Of a stretch of DNA of 53,982 nt, positions 1 to 8,300 are shown piece by piece. A program made the position numbers and the translations under genes. A model generated the notes under the pieces. It worked only from the letters and a program-made list of their open reading frames with translations, made no database searches and was not told where the DNA came from. The stretch's first letter is position 1; each line of letters begins with the position of its first letter. Source of the DNA: Thermobifida cellulosilytica TB100 (lineage in GTDB: Bacteria; Actinomycetota; Actinomycetes; Streptosporangiales; Streptosporangiaceae); the NCBI RefSeq assembly GCF_001517975.1, contig NZ_KQ950182.1:182618-236599 (forward strand). Direction: 5' to 3'.

Positions 1-205
1 CGGCCGCCGCGGTCCCGGCCTGCCCCGGCAGGGCCGCTGCGGCCCCGGCCTGCCGGGGCAGGCGCGTCAGGACGCGGCTGCGGCTCCCGTTGCGGCGGGG
101 TTCGGCCCGGGCCCGCGGGGAGTGCGCCGCCGGACCGGGCGGGGCGGGGAGACAGCCTCTCCTCCGGGGAGCGCGCTCGCGGGGAGAGCGCCCTTCCCGG
201 CCGGG
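1..205. repeat. GC-rich edge segment with a 20-bp imperfect direct repeat
   Basis: Positions 11-30 and 41-60 are near-identical 20-mers with two mismatches, spaced 30 bp apart. The second copy is a perfect hairpin (CCCCGGC at 43-49, GCCGGGG at 52-58). No convincing gene is seen here. It lies downstream of the minus-strand gene ending at 206, so it may be part of that gene's termination region. Confidence 0.4.
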
Positions 206-814
206 TCACGCCGACTCCTCCCGGGGGCAGGAGTCGGGGCGCCGGGTCGGCCGGGGCGGCGGGGCTCCGGGACGGTGGCCGGGACTGTGCCCGCCCAGCT
301 CCAGTCTCCGCCAGGCGGTGGCCCAGCGGCGGTACTCCTCGTCGTCGCCGCCGCACGCGGCGATGAACGCCTCGACGAGGGAGAGCTTGGGCAGCTTGTC
401 CTGGGTCAACGCGGTGTGGAAGGAGGTGGCCGAGCACCGGTTGCCGCAGTTGCGCTGCATCTTCCGGTAGGAGGGGTTGCCCGCCCACCGACGGAACAGG
501 CGCATGGCCGCCACGAACTCCGCTGGAGTGGTGACGGCCATGGGGTTGGGGCGGTTGTCGTGTCCGTCCAGGTCAGGAACTGCGGTGGGACGAGGCGGCC
601 GGTCCGGCCCCCCGCGGCCCCGGGCCTCCCGGTCACGGCGGTCGATCTCGTCGGCGGGGACGGGGACCAAGGGCACCTCGCCGTAGTACCTCCCGTCGGA
701 GCCTCGCCGCACCCGCTTGGGCAGGGCGTCGGGCGCCACCTGGTAGACGGTCGACGGCGCGGACCGGCGCAGAGAGACGTTCGGACCGCTGGGGCTGAGC
801 AGATCAGGGGTCAT
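206..814 (-). CDS. HTH-like domain protein of unknown function
   Basis: A 202-residue protein. The ATG at 814 is chosen because GGGAGG sits about 7 bases upstream. The N-terminal half is Pro/Arg/Asp-rich and probably disordered. The C-terminal half (about residues 95-170) has the pattern seen in many actinobacterial helix-turn-helix segments: FVAAMRLFRRWAGNPSYRKM, then a Cys-containing turn, then LPKLSLVEAFIAACGG followed by a RRWATAWRRLEL helix. That order resembles the small XRE-like domain found N-terminal in actinobacterial regulators and NTPase sensors. Here there is no effector domain, only an Arg/Pro-rich tail. DNA binding is inferred. No operon partner is visible; the next gene is on the other strand about 700 bp away. 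Confidence 0.6.
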   Translation of the reverse strand: MTPDLLSPSGPNVSLRRSAPSTVYQVAPDALPKRVRRGSDGRYYGEVPLVPVPADEIDRRDREARGRGGPDRPPRPTAVPDLDGHDNRPNPMAVTTPAEFVAAMRLFRRWAGNPSYRKMQRNCGNRCSATSFHTALTQDKLPKLSLVEAFIAACGGDDEEYRRWATAWRRLELGGHSPGHRPGAPPPRPTRRPDSCPREESA

Positions 815-1515
815 ACCCGCACCTCCCGGACTCCGGCGGACGCGCTGGTGCTGAGACAAACGATCACGGAGTCACTACTCCTTGGACGCGAAAGTGAATA
901 GGTCGCCTGCCCGGACACGGCCCGGAATCGGCGGGCCGTCGCCGTGGAGAAGAGACGGTGAATCCCTCCGCAAAGTCATGAACCGTGGGAAAGAAGTTAC
1001 CGGAACGGTCGCGAGGCGCAATCCCCGGCACAAGGAGCGAGTCCGCTATGTCCGGTCTGAATATTCCCTGGGCGGGTCAGCGGCCCCCCGGTCGGCGCCG
1101 GTGCGTCGGTGCACGTACGCACCAGTGTTCGAATTCGTCCGATTCTGCTCGGGGCTGCTCGGGAGGGTTCCGTATCGTCCGCGGGCTGCGTCGTCCGAAC
1201 GGATCGGTGAAGATGGCACGGAACAAAAACGGAGGCGGGCGGAACCGATTGCGGTACGCCTTTTTGGTGTTTTCTGTATGACTGTAACAGCCGGAGCCGC
1301 CCGGCCCGGCCAAGCGCCGCCCGCAGCCGGAAACGACCGACGCGCCTCCCCCCGACCTCCCCCGCCGACGCGCCCCACCAGGACGGGCACCGGGCGCCCC
1401 GCCGCACCAGCAGGGCACGACCCGGACCTGGTCCCCGGATTTCGGCCGAGAACACCGACCGGTTTTCGGACGGGCCGCCGACGCGTCCGCGGCGGACCCG
1501 GGAGAGGACACCGTC
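815..1515. other. 700-bp intergenic region
   Basis: Divergent spacer between the HTH-like gene and the DUF4442 gene, which should hold both promoters. It is less GC-biased around 1215-1290. I see no convincing coding frame, tRNA or long inverted repeat. Confidence 0.5.
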
Positions 1516-1986
1516 GTGAACCCCCTCAAGAACGCCAGCCCGGCACGTCTGCGGCGGCTGATGAACCTGTGGCCCACCTACCGGTGCGCGGGCATCAAGG
1601 TGGTCCACATCGCCGACGACTGGAGCAGCGCCACCGTCCGCCTCAAGCTGGGCCCGCTCAACCGCACCATCTTCGGCACGGCGTTCGGCGGATCCCTGTC
1701 GGCGATGACCGACCCGTTCTTCACGCTGCTGGCCCTCAAACAGCTCGGCCGCGGCTACATCGTCTGGGACAAGGCCGCCGAGATCGAGTTCGTCTCCCCC
1801 GGGCGCGGCACGCTCACCTCCACGATGACGCTGCCGCCCGAGGAGGTGGCACGGATCCGCGCCGCGACCAGCACCGGGGAGAAGTTCCTGAAGTGGTACG
1901 CCACCAGCATCGTCGACGCCGAGGGCCGACCGGTGGCGAAGGTGCGCCGACAGATCTACGTCCGCAGGAAACGCGGGAGCTGCTGA
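1516..1986 (+). CDS. DUF4442 hot-dog fold protein (thioesterase-like)
   Basis: A 156-residue protein starting at GTG 1516 with GGAGAGG about 8 bases upstream. The sequence fits the DUF4442 family: N-terminal helix with LWPTYRCAGIKV, the GPLNRTIFGTAFGGSLSAMTD motif that forms the hot-dog helix, and a C-terminal RPVAKVRRQIYVR strand. Family members adopt a single hot-dog domain and are presumed acyl-CoA thioesterases or acyl binders; substrate is unknown. Full length. Monocistronic by appearance: the next gene is convergent and ends eight bases after this stop. Confidence 0.85.
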   Translation: MNPLKNASPARLRRLMNLWPTYRCAGIKVVHIADDWSSATVRLKLGPLNRTIFGTAFGGSLSAMTDPFFTLLALKQLGRGYIVWDKAAEIEFVSPGRGTLTSTMTLPPEEVARIRAATSTGEKFLKWYATSIVDAEGRPVAKVRRQIYVRRKRGSC

Positions 1987-1993
1987 GCCGCCC

Positions 1994-3181
1994 TCACCCG
2001 TCGACCGCACCGTAGGCCGCGCCCCAGAAGTCGGCGAACAGCCCGGGGGAGTGCGGCGAGTCCATCCCCAGTTGGGTCAGCAGGACGCCCACCAGCCCGC
2101 TGTCCGGATCGGCGTGGCCGCTGGTGCCCCGGCCGCCGTCCCAGCCGAACCGGCCCGCACCACCCCCCTCCGGGGTGCGGTGCAGCGCCACGGCCACCCC
2201 GAACCCCCAGCCGGTGCCCTCGCCCAGCAGGGCCGCCGCCCCCGCCCGCTGCTCCGGGGTGAGCTGGTCGGCGGTCATCAGCTCCACCGAGCGGCGCGAC
2301 AGCACCCGCCCGCCCGCGCAGCGGCCCCCGTCCAACAGCATCCGCAGGAACGCCAGGTAGTCGTCGGCGGTGGAGAGCAGACCCGCCCCGCCCGACGCGA
2401 AGGCCGGCGGACGGTGCCAGTCGTGGGGATCGGCCATCGGCACGGGCGCGCCGGTGGCCGTATCGGTCAGGTAGCACGCCGGCAGCCGGTCCGCCTGCTC
2501 CGGCGCCAGGTGGAACCCGGTGTCGCGCATCCCGATCGGCTCGAAGACCCGCTCCCGCAGGAAGGACTCCAACGGCTGCCCGGCAGCACGCTCGACCAGG
2601 ATCCCCAGGACGTCGAAGCCCGTGTGGTACAGCCACGCCTCCCCGGGCTGGGAGGCCAGCGGCAGCTCCCCCAGCCTCCGCAGGAACTCGTCGGCCGAGT
2701 ACGGGAACGGGTCCGGCCCGGGGGAGAGCCCGGCCTCGTCCAGCGCCCGCTGGATCGGCGTGCCCGGCGGGTCCAGCACCAGGCCGAAACCGCAGCGCAT
2801 GGTCAGCAGGTCCCGCAGCGTGATCGGCCGCCGCGCGGGAACGGTGTCGTCCAGCGGCCCGTCGACGCGCCGCAGCACGGTGCGGTCGGCCAGCTCGGGC
2901 AGGAACGGGTCCACCGGGGCGTCCAGCCGCAGCCGGCCCTCCTCCACCAGGACCATCGCGGCCACCGCGACGACCGGCTTGGTCATCGACGCGACACGGA
3001 AGACCGTGTCGCGGCGCATCGCAGCGGAGCCCCCCACCGCCGTCGCGCCGATCGCCTCGACGTGCGTCGCGCCCCCGCGGTGGACCAGCGCCACCAGGCC
3101 GGGCAGTTCGCCGCGCGCGACACGGGCGGCCAGGACCTCGTGCAGGCGGTCCAGGCCGGAGCGGGACAGTCCGCCAGCCAC
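1994..3181 (-). CDS. Serine hydrolase, class C beta-lactamase/esterase family
   Basis: A 395-residue protein. GTG at 3181 is preferred because GGAGGA lies 6 bases upstream; longer in-frame extensions lack a ribosome site. The SxxK nucleophile is S65-M-T-K68 in FRVASMTKPV. The second motif is Y185-H-T, i.e. Tyr-x-Thr rather than the Tyr-x-Asn of true AmpC enzymes. The C-terminal FGWDGGRGTSGHADP segment replaces the KTG box, as in EstB-type esterases and D-aminopeptidase-like hydrolases. No signal peptide is seen, so it is probably cytoplasmic. Expected activity is ester or amide hydrolysis on an unknown small substrate, not necessarily antibiotic resistance. Convergent with the DUF4442 gene. 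Confidence 0.85.
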   Translation of the reverse strand: MAGGLSRSGLDRLHEVLAARVARGELPGLVALVHRGGATHVEAIGATAVGGSAAMRRDTVFRVASMTKPVVAVAAMVLVEEGRLRLDAPVDPFLPELADRTVLRRVDGPLDDTVPARRPITLRDLLTMRCGFGLVLDPPGTPIQRALDEAGLSPGPDPFPYSADEFLRRLGELPLASQPGEAWLYHTGFDVLGILVERAAGQPLESFLRERVFEPIGMRDTGFHLAPEQADRLPACYLTDTATGAPVPMADPHDWHRPPAFASGGAGLLSTADDYLAFLRMLLDGGRCAGGRVLSRRSVELMTADQLTPEQRAGAAALLGEGTGWGFGVAVALHRTPEGGGAGRFGWDGGRGTSGHADPDSGLVGVLLTQLGMDSPHSPGLFADFWGAAYGAVDG

Positions 3182-3782
3182 CGGCGCTCCTCCGACAATC
3201 ACGGCCACGGGTTTTCGGACGGCCACCTTACAATCACGCCGGAGGAGACGCCCGTGATTTTTGTTCCTCCTGTGCAGGAACATCCGGTTCCGGGCCGTCC
3301 GGAACCGGTCGACACCCCCGGCGGGACAGGCCGTCTCCGTTCGGGCCGCGGACGGATATCGGAAACGGGAGGGCGGTGTTCGTTTTTCCCGACCGCAGAT
3401 CCGGCTGCCCCCGACCGCCGACTCCGCCGGACCGGCACTTCTCCCACGGCCCGTCCCCAATCCCGTGGCGGAACGGCTTTCCCGCACCGAACGGCGGTAC
3501 GCTCCCGGAACAGGACACGCGGGACAGGCCCCGCGCTGTTCCGCAGAAGAGCGAAGCAGACCAGCAGACCGATCCTCCGACGCCGCCCGGCAAACCCGGG
3601 GACCGGTCACGCGGGGACGGAGCCGGGTATAGGGGAGAGCCGGAGCACCGGCGATAATTCTGCTGTTTTCAGGGAATCCGGACCAGTGGTTCTCCCCGCC
3701 ATGTTTGATCTCCGCGAGAAGGGGATGAAGGGGGGTACCAGCCGACAAGGCAATTGATTTTCGGTTTCCTCAGGAGAGATTC
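3182..3782. other. 600-bp intergenic region upstream of lsr2
   Basis: Divergent spacer between the serine hydrolase and lsr2. The part nearest lsr2 (about 3700-3780) is comparatively A/T-rich and includes the Shine-Dalgarno AGGAGA just before 3783. No convincing ORF or RNA gene was recognised. Confidence 0.5.
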
Positions 3783-4127
3783 ATGGCACAGAAAGTCCAA
3801 GTCCTTCTCGTTGACGACCTCGACGGCAGCGAGGCCGAGGAGACGGTCTCCTTCGGGCTCGACGGCTCCTCCTACGAGATCGACCTGAGCAGTTCCAACG
3901 CCAAGAGACTGCGTGAAGAACTCGCCCCGTTTATCGAAGCCGCCCGTAAGGTTCCGGCCAAGCGCGGAGCAGCCAAAGGCAAAGCCAAAGGAAAACAGCG
4001 CACCGTGCTCAGCCGGGAACGGAGCGCCCAGATCCGCGCCTGGGCCCAGCAACAGGGCAAGCCGATCAGCGAACGCGGGCGCATCCCCAAGTCCATCGTC
4101 GACGAATACGAAGCCGCACACAGGTGA
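3783..4127 (+). CDS. lsr2: Lsr2 family nucleoid-associated protein
   Basis: A 114-residue protein, the normal Lsr2 length. The N-terminal dimerisation domain begins MAQKVQVLLVDDLDGSEAEE and continues through a beta-hairpin SYEIDLSS. A basic Lys/Ala linker (residues about 58-75) follows. The C-terminal DNA-binding domain ends with SERGRIPKSIVDEYEAAH, including the RGR tripeptide that inserts into the minor groove of AT-rich DNA. Lsr2 is the actinobacterial H-NS analogue that silences horizontally acquired genes. Start ATG with AGGAGA six bases upstream. Followed by a strong hairpin terminator, so the gene is probably a single-gene transcript. Confidence 0.97.
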   Translation: MAQKVQVLLVDDLDGSEAEETVSFGLDGSSYEIDLSSSNAKRLREELAPFIEAARKVPAKRGAAKGKAKGKQRTVLSRERSAQIRAWAQQQGKPISERGRIPKSIVDEYEAAHR

Positions 4128-4147
4128 ACCGGCACTCTCGGTAACCG

Positions 4148-4179
4148 GTGAAGGGGACGGAAAACTCCGTCCCCTTCAC
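4148..4179 (+). terminator. Hairpin terminator after lsr2
   Basis: Perfect 14-bp stem (GTGAAGGGGACGGA at 4148-4161 with its complement at 4166-4179) and a four-base AAAC loop, beginning 20 bp after the lsr2 stop. A short GGTTTCCC follows, not a clear T-run. Confidence 0.8.
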
Positions 4180-4264
4180 GGTTTCCCGACAGTTCCGGAC
4201 GCCCCGCACAGGGACAGCCCCCTCCCGCTTTCGAAAACGGGGGCGGCGCCGCGGAACCCGTCGG

Positions 4265-5083
4265 TCAGGGCTTCTTGAAACCGATTCCGGTCATTCCCAA
4301 CTGCTCCCCCGGAGTCAGGCTGTCGGGGTCGACCGGCTCGTCCGGCCGCCACAGCGCCGTGTAGACCACACCCGGCTCCACCAGCTCGAAGTCGCCGAAC
4401 TGCCGCTCGATCTCCTCCGGGGTGCGCGCCCAGCCCTCCTCCAGGTTCTCCCGGGTGATGCGGGCCAGCTCCTGCTGCGCGGGCAGCCCGGTGTCGACCA
4501 GCGAGGTGATGAACAGGTAGCTCCCCGGCGCCAGCACGTCCCGGTAGGCCGCCACCACATCGTCGACGACGTCGGGCGACAGGTAGTGCAGCATGCCCAC
4601 CAGCATGATCGCGGCCGGACGGCTGAAGTCGATCATCCGCAGCACGTCGGGGTGGTTGAGGATGGCCTTGGTGTCCCGGACGTCGCCCGTGACCACCGAG
4701 GTGTTGTCGTTCTTCGCCAGCAGCGCCCGCCCGTGGGCCAGCACCATCGGGTCGATGTCCACGTAGACGACGCGCGCGTCCGGGTTGACCGACTGGGCGA
4801 CCTCGTGGGTGTTCTGCACGGTGGGCAGGCCGCTGCCCAGGTCGAGGAACTGGTCGATGCCCGCCTCACCGGCGAGGAACCGCACCCCGCGGACGAGCAC
4901 CTTCCGGTTCTCCACGGCGGACTCCTTGAGCCCGGGAATGTGCTGGCAGGCGTACTCGGCCAGGGCTCGGTCGGCGGCGAAGTTGTCCTTGCCGCCGAGC
5001 AGCGCGTCGTAGGCGCGGGCGATGGTGGGCTTGTCGAAGTCGAGTTCGGGGGGCGGCCAGGTCTCGTATCGGTCGTCACTCAT
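4265..5083 (-). CDS. SAM-dependent methyltransferase, DUF574 family
   Basis: A 272-residue protein. ATG 5083 is supported by GAGGA about 8 bases upstream. Hallmarks of the actinobacterial DUF574 (Methyltransf_19) family are present: PTIARAYDALLGGKDNFAADR near the N terminus, a glycine-rich SAM loop FLDLGSGLPT (about residue 85), VVYVDIDPMVLAHGRALL, and IMLVGMLHYLSP. These proteins are abundant in Streptomyces-type genomes, often as many paralogues, and the substrate is unknown. It lies 95 bp downstream of another methyltransferase on the same strand, so the two could share a transcript. Confidence 0.88.
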   Translation of the reverse strand: MSDDRYETWPPPELDFDKPTIARAYDALLGGKDNFAADRALAEYACQHIPGLKESAVENRKVLVRGVRFLAGEAGIDQFLDLGSGLPTVQNTHEVAQSVNPDARVVYVDIDPMVLAHGRALLAKNDNTSVVTGDVRDTKAILNHPDVLRMIDFSRPAAIMLVGMLHYLSPDVVDDVVAAYRDVLAPGSYLFITSLVDTGLPAQQELARITRENLEEGWARTPEEIERQFGDFELVEPGVVYTALWRPDEPVDPDSLTPGEQLGMTGIGFKKP

Positions 5084-5177
5084 CGGCGCAATCCTCGTCC
5101 ACATAGGAGGAATGGGGGAAGATGACCGACATGGTAATGCCCTTTGTCGCAACCATGCCCCACCAAAAACTACTGAT

Positions 5178-5798
5178 TCAGTAGGCTTGCGCGGGTTTCT
5201 GCCACACGATCGAGTACCGCCACAGCAGATGACGACGGAACCGGCAGCCGGGCAGCAGCCGCCGCGCCGCCGCCCGCACCTCGCCCCACGACAGGTCCGG
5301 CTCGGCCACGGGCATCCCCGCCGGATCGCGCTTGCCGCCGTTGCGCCACGCCAGCCAGCGGGACACGGGCACCCCGGCCGCGCTGACCAGCCAGTCCACC
5401 GGGGTGCGGTCGGCCGCCAGCCCGACGACCACCAACACCCCGCCCGGGGCCAGCAGACGGACCAGCGTGCCCACCGCGTCGGCGAACCCCCAGTGGTGGA
5501 CCACCGCCAGGGCGCTGACGAAGTCGTACCCGCCCTCGCACAGCACTCCCCCCACCGCGTCGCGCACGTCCGCCTCCACCACGGTCACCCCCGCCAGGTG
5601 CGCGGTGCGCTCCCGCGCCAGCCGCACCATCGCGGCCGAGCGGTCCACCCCCGTCACCCGACCGACGCGCTCCGCCAGCCGCGCCACCAGCAGACCGTCC
5701 CCGCAGCCCACGTCCAGCGCCGAGGCGCAGCCCTGCGGCACCGCGTCCAGCACCAGCCGGTGGTAGTGCGTGTTGTGGTTCCAGTAGCTGTCGGCCAT
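5178..5798 (-). CDS. Class I SAM-dependent methyltransferase
   Basis: A 206-residue protein with a methyltransferase-11/25 fold. Motif I is ALDVGCGDGLLVARL, followed by VTGVDRSAAMVRLAR (acidic residue binding the ribose), VVEADVRD, YDFVSALAVVHHW and LLAPGGVLVVVGL. Length is normal for stand-alone small-molecule methyltransferases of the UbiE/Tam type. Substrate unknown. ATG 5798 has only a weak ribosome site. The downstream DUF574 gene is on the same strand. Confidence 0.85.
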   Translation of the reverse strand: MADSYWNHNTHYHRLVLDAVPQGCASALDVGCGDGLLVARLAERVGRVTGVDRSAAMVRLARERTAHLAGVTVVEADVRDAVGGVLCEGGYDFVSALAVVHHWGFADAVGTLVRLLAPGGVLVVVGLAADRTPVDWLVSAAGVPVSRWLAWRNGGKRDPAGMPVAEPDLSWGEVRAAARRLLPGCRFRRHLLWRYSIVWQKPAQAY

Positions 5799-5865
5799 GC
5801 CCGCAAGTCTGGCCCGGCCCGGTTAAACTCCGCGTCACCACCGCCCGCCGCAGCACCCCCGCGCC

Positions 5866-6637
5866 TCACGGCTCCAACAGCGCCCGGGTGAGCGCCCCGC
5901 GGTGCTCCCGCAGGTACTCGACGTCCTCCAGGTACAGCCGGTCGTGCCCGGCGGCCAGGTGCCCCGGAACGCCGCGTTGCCCGCCGCCGCCTGGGCGCGC
6001 ATGTGCTCGACCAGCGCCACCAGGCGCTCCACCGCCACGTCGGCGAGCCGCCCCCGCCCCTCCCAGTCCAACCCGTAGGCGTCGCAGAACAGGCGGACCC
6101 GCACCAACTGCTCCGCCGTGGAGCCGAGCGCCTCCACGTGGTCCGGCCGGGTCAGCGTCACCCACCGGTAGGCGGCGTAGGCGACGTCCCACACCCGACT
6201 GCCCGGATGGGCGGTGTCGAAGTCGATGACCCCCACCACCTCCGAGCCGCGCAGCACACAGTTGTACGGGGCGAAGTCCCCGTGGCAGACCACCTCCACG
6301 GGGGCGCGCTCCGGGAACTGCCAGCCACCGCCCCGAACGGGAAGTCCACGGTCGCGTCGTGCAGCGCGCGCAGCAGCCGCGCCGCCCCGGTCAGCGCCGC
6401 CGTACCGGCCGCGGCGGGCGGCAGCGGATAGTCGGGCACCGTCCCCTCGAGGAAGGAGAGCACCTCGCGGCCCTGCCCGTCGAACCCGAACGGCTCCGGC
6501 GCCCCCGAGAACCCGCGCTCCCGCACGTGCCGCAGCAGCTCCTGGACCCGCCGCGACCACGGCCCGGCAGGACGGTGCACCCGGGAACCGATGCGCGTCA
6601 CCGTGTTGACCCCGCCGACCAGACGCTCCTGTTCCAC
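5866..6637 (-). pseudogene. Aminoglycoside phosphotransferase-like gene with two frameshifts
   Basis: Reading three frames in succession gives one continuous APH (PF01636)-type protein. It starts at GTG 6637 (GGAGGGG upstream) with VEQERLVGGVNTV and HRPAGPWS. A frame change at about 6325-6334 joins VDFPFGA to GWQFPERAPVEVV. The Brenner motif HGDFAPYN and the metal-binding VIDFDTA are intact. A second change at about 5961-5967 joins GNAAFRG to HLAAGHDRLYLEDVEYL and the stop at 5866. Adding one G at each site restores the frame, and both sites are short G/C runs, so either true decay or homopolymer sequencing error is possible. If intact it would be a small-molecule kinase of unknown substrate. 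Confidence 0.8.
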
Positions 6638-6863
6638 CCCCGTGCTCCCCTCCGCCAACGGTCCGCCGACGGGATTCTGCCCGCCGGGACCGCGGCGGGA
6701 AAACCGCCCGACCGTCACAGCGGGCAGGGAAGCGGACGCGGAGGGTTTTCGGACGGCAGGAAACGGCCTACAGTGAAACGCCGTGGGCCGCCTCGGAAGA
6801 GACGGGAGCCGGGGCGGTGGGAGCACCCACACCGCGTCGTCCCGTCCCAGCGGAAAGGCCCCC

Positions 6864-7280
6864 ATGCGTTTTCCCGCGCTCAGCCGGACCGCGGCGGCCC
6901 TCGCCGTCGCCGCCTGCCTCGTCCCCCTCACCTCGACCCCGGCCGCCGCCGACTCCCCGGCCGACGACCCGCACGCCTTCCTCACCCTCGTCATCCAGCC
7001 GCTGGAGGGCACCCCCTCCTCCCAGGGCGACGTCCTGACCCTGGAGTGCGGCCCCGACGGAGGCACCCACCCCACCCCGGAGGCCGCCTGCGACTCCCTG
7101 CGCGCGGTCGACGGCGACTTCGAGGCCCTGCCCACCCGCTTCGCCCTCTGCCCGCCCGTCATCTGGCCGGTCCGGTTCATCGCGGTCGGCCACTGGGACG
7201 GCAGGGGCGTCTACTACTCGCGCGTCATGGGCGACCGCTGTAGTGGCAGCGCCGCCACCGACGGCGTGTTCCCGGCCTGA
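6864..7280 (+). CDS. Subtilisin inhibitor-like (SSI family) secreted protein
   Basis: A 138-residue precursor. ATG 6864 has GGAAAGG upstream. Residues 1 to about 29 form a signal peptide with a hydrophobic core and Ala-rich cleavage region (STPAAA), leaving about 109 residues, the size of Streptomyces SSI. Family landmarks are LTLVIQPLEG, VLTLECGPDGGTHPTPEAAC, FEAL, CPPVIWPVRF and GHWDGRGVYYSRVMGDRC. Four Cys (62, 76, 96, 126) match the two SSI disulfides. At the reactive loop SSI has Cys-Pro-Met-Val with Met as P1; here the aligned residue is Pro98, which is unusual. Proteinase inhibition is therefore plausible but not certain. Confidence 0.85.
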   Translation: MRFPALSRTAAALAVAACLVPLTSTPAAADSPADDPHAFLTLVIQPLEGTPSSQGDVLTLECGPDGGTHPTPEAACDSLRAVDGDFEALPTRFALCPPVIWPVRFIAVGHWDGRGVYYSRVMGDRCSGSAATDGVFPA

Positions 7281-7310
7281 CCCGGCCACGGCGTGCGGCC
7301 GGGGCCGCGC

Positions 7311-7540
7311 TCACCCGAGCTCCTCCGCCGCCGCCTCCCAGGTCCACGGCCCGGCGGGGGAGCCGTCCGGCTCCCGGCCCCACGGCAGCAGCGACGCGGG
7401 CGGCTCCAGGAGCCCCCGGAGTCCAGAGCCCGCCCCGCCGCGGCCCACGCGGCCTCCTCCCTCACCCACACCGCGCAGCACCCGCAGCAGGCGGGCGGTG
7501 CTGTCCGGATCGGAGAGGCCCGCACGGGCCGCCGCCCAGC
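7311..7540 (-). pseudogene. Relic of an actinobacterial tandem-repeat protein (LDDPYAVA..LLEALREAG type)
   Basis: The terminal residues GREPDGSPAGPWTWEAAAEELG match the C-terminal signature of a large repeat-protein family whose units read roughly DLxDPxAVAxLLxALREAGADEQ (recalled family pattern). Just upstream, one unit is recognisable as GLSDPDSTARLLRVLRGV, after which the similarity moves to another frame (REEAAWAAAGRALDSGG) and returns to the first for LLEPPASLLPWGREPDG. Two compensating frameshifts and the absence of an intact start mark it as a remnant. Convergent with the SSI-like gene. A second relic of the same family is at about 20470-20875. Confidence 0.6.
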
Positions 7541-7916
7541 GCGCCCCCGCACCCCCGGGGGGACCGGGCTGGGCGGGGCCGCCTCCGTCGGCGGGCAGGG
7601 AAGGGGGCATGGGGCTTCCGGGCCGGGACCCGGGGCGGGGGCGAGTCGGTCGGCAGGGCTGCGCCGTCCTCCGGGGCGGGGAAGGCCCGGGCCGTCGCGC
7701 GGTTCGCCGGCGGGGGAAGGCCGCGGCGGCGCGCCGTCCGGGCGGAGCTGCGGCGCCCCGACGATGCTCGGTGCCGCAAGCGGCGTCAAAGGCTTTGCCC
7801 GCCGGAAGCGTCGGCGCCCGCTGTCCGCGAGGCGCCGACCAGCGCCTTCGCCCAGGGGTGTGGGGAGCGGACAGGGACACGGGGGGCCGCGCCGGGGGGA
7901 CACGGGGGAGGGGAGG
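7541..7916. other. Gene-poor segment
   Basis: Long open frames exist here only because of extreme GC content; their translations are Arg/Pro/Gly-rich without a recognisable domain. It may contain further decayed sequence from the neighbouring repeat-protein relic, but I cannot identify it. Confidence 0.4.
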
Positions 7917-8300
7917 TCAGCGAGGTTGGTTGTGTTGTTTGCCGATGACGTCTCTGCCTGCGCGGGCACCGCGTTGGACGATGTGGTCTCCCCCTGCGGG
8001 GTCGGGGGCGGCCGGGCCTTGTTTGCCGATGATGTCTCTGCCTGCGCGGGTGTTGCTCTGGTCGATGAGGTCGCCGGCGGGGGTTGGCGGTGGGGTGTCG
8101 GAGTTGTGGGTGCGGCGTGCGGCCCAGGCGACGGCGGTGGTGGTGAGGGCCAGGGCGCAGATGATGCCCGCGGCCCATCCGGCGGCCTCCCAGCCGGTGC
8201 GCTGGGTGGGGCCGCCGCCCAGCCACAGGCCCAGGGCCAGACCGGCCACTATCGCCACCGCCGCCGCGGCGGCCAGGAACCACCTGGTTGCAGAAGACAT
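7917..8300 (-). CDS. Small two-helix membrane protein with duplicated RAGRD-IGKQ tail
   Basis: A 127-residue protein with two predicted membrane helices (about residues 6-28 and 39-61) and a cytoplasmic tail. The tail holds a duplicated 18-residue unit: DLIDQSNTRAGRDIIGKQ, then after a Pro/Ala spacer DHIVQRGARAGRDVIGKQ. The repeat is visible in DNA as 31-bp copies at 7936-7966 and 8020-8050 with one mismatch. AGRD-type turn repeats occur in beta-helical or effector-associated tails of actinobacterial proteins, but I cannot name a family. The start ATG 8300 lacks a strong ribosome site. Function unknown. Confidence 0.6.
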   Translation of the reverse strand: MSSATRWFLAAAAAVAIVAGLALGLWLGGGPTQRTGWEAAGWAAGIICALALTTTAVAWAARRTHNSDTPPPTPAGDLIDQSNTRAGRDIIGKQGPAAPDPAGGDHIVQRGARAGRDVIGKQHNQPR

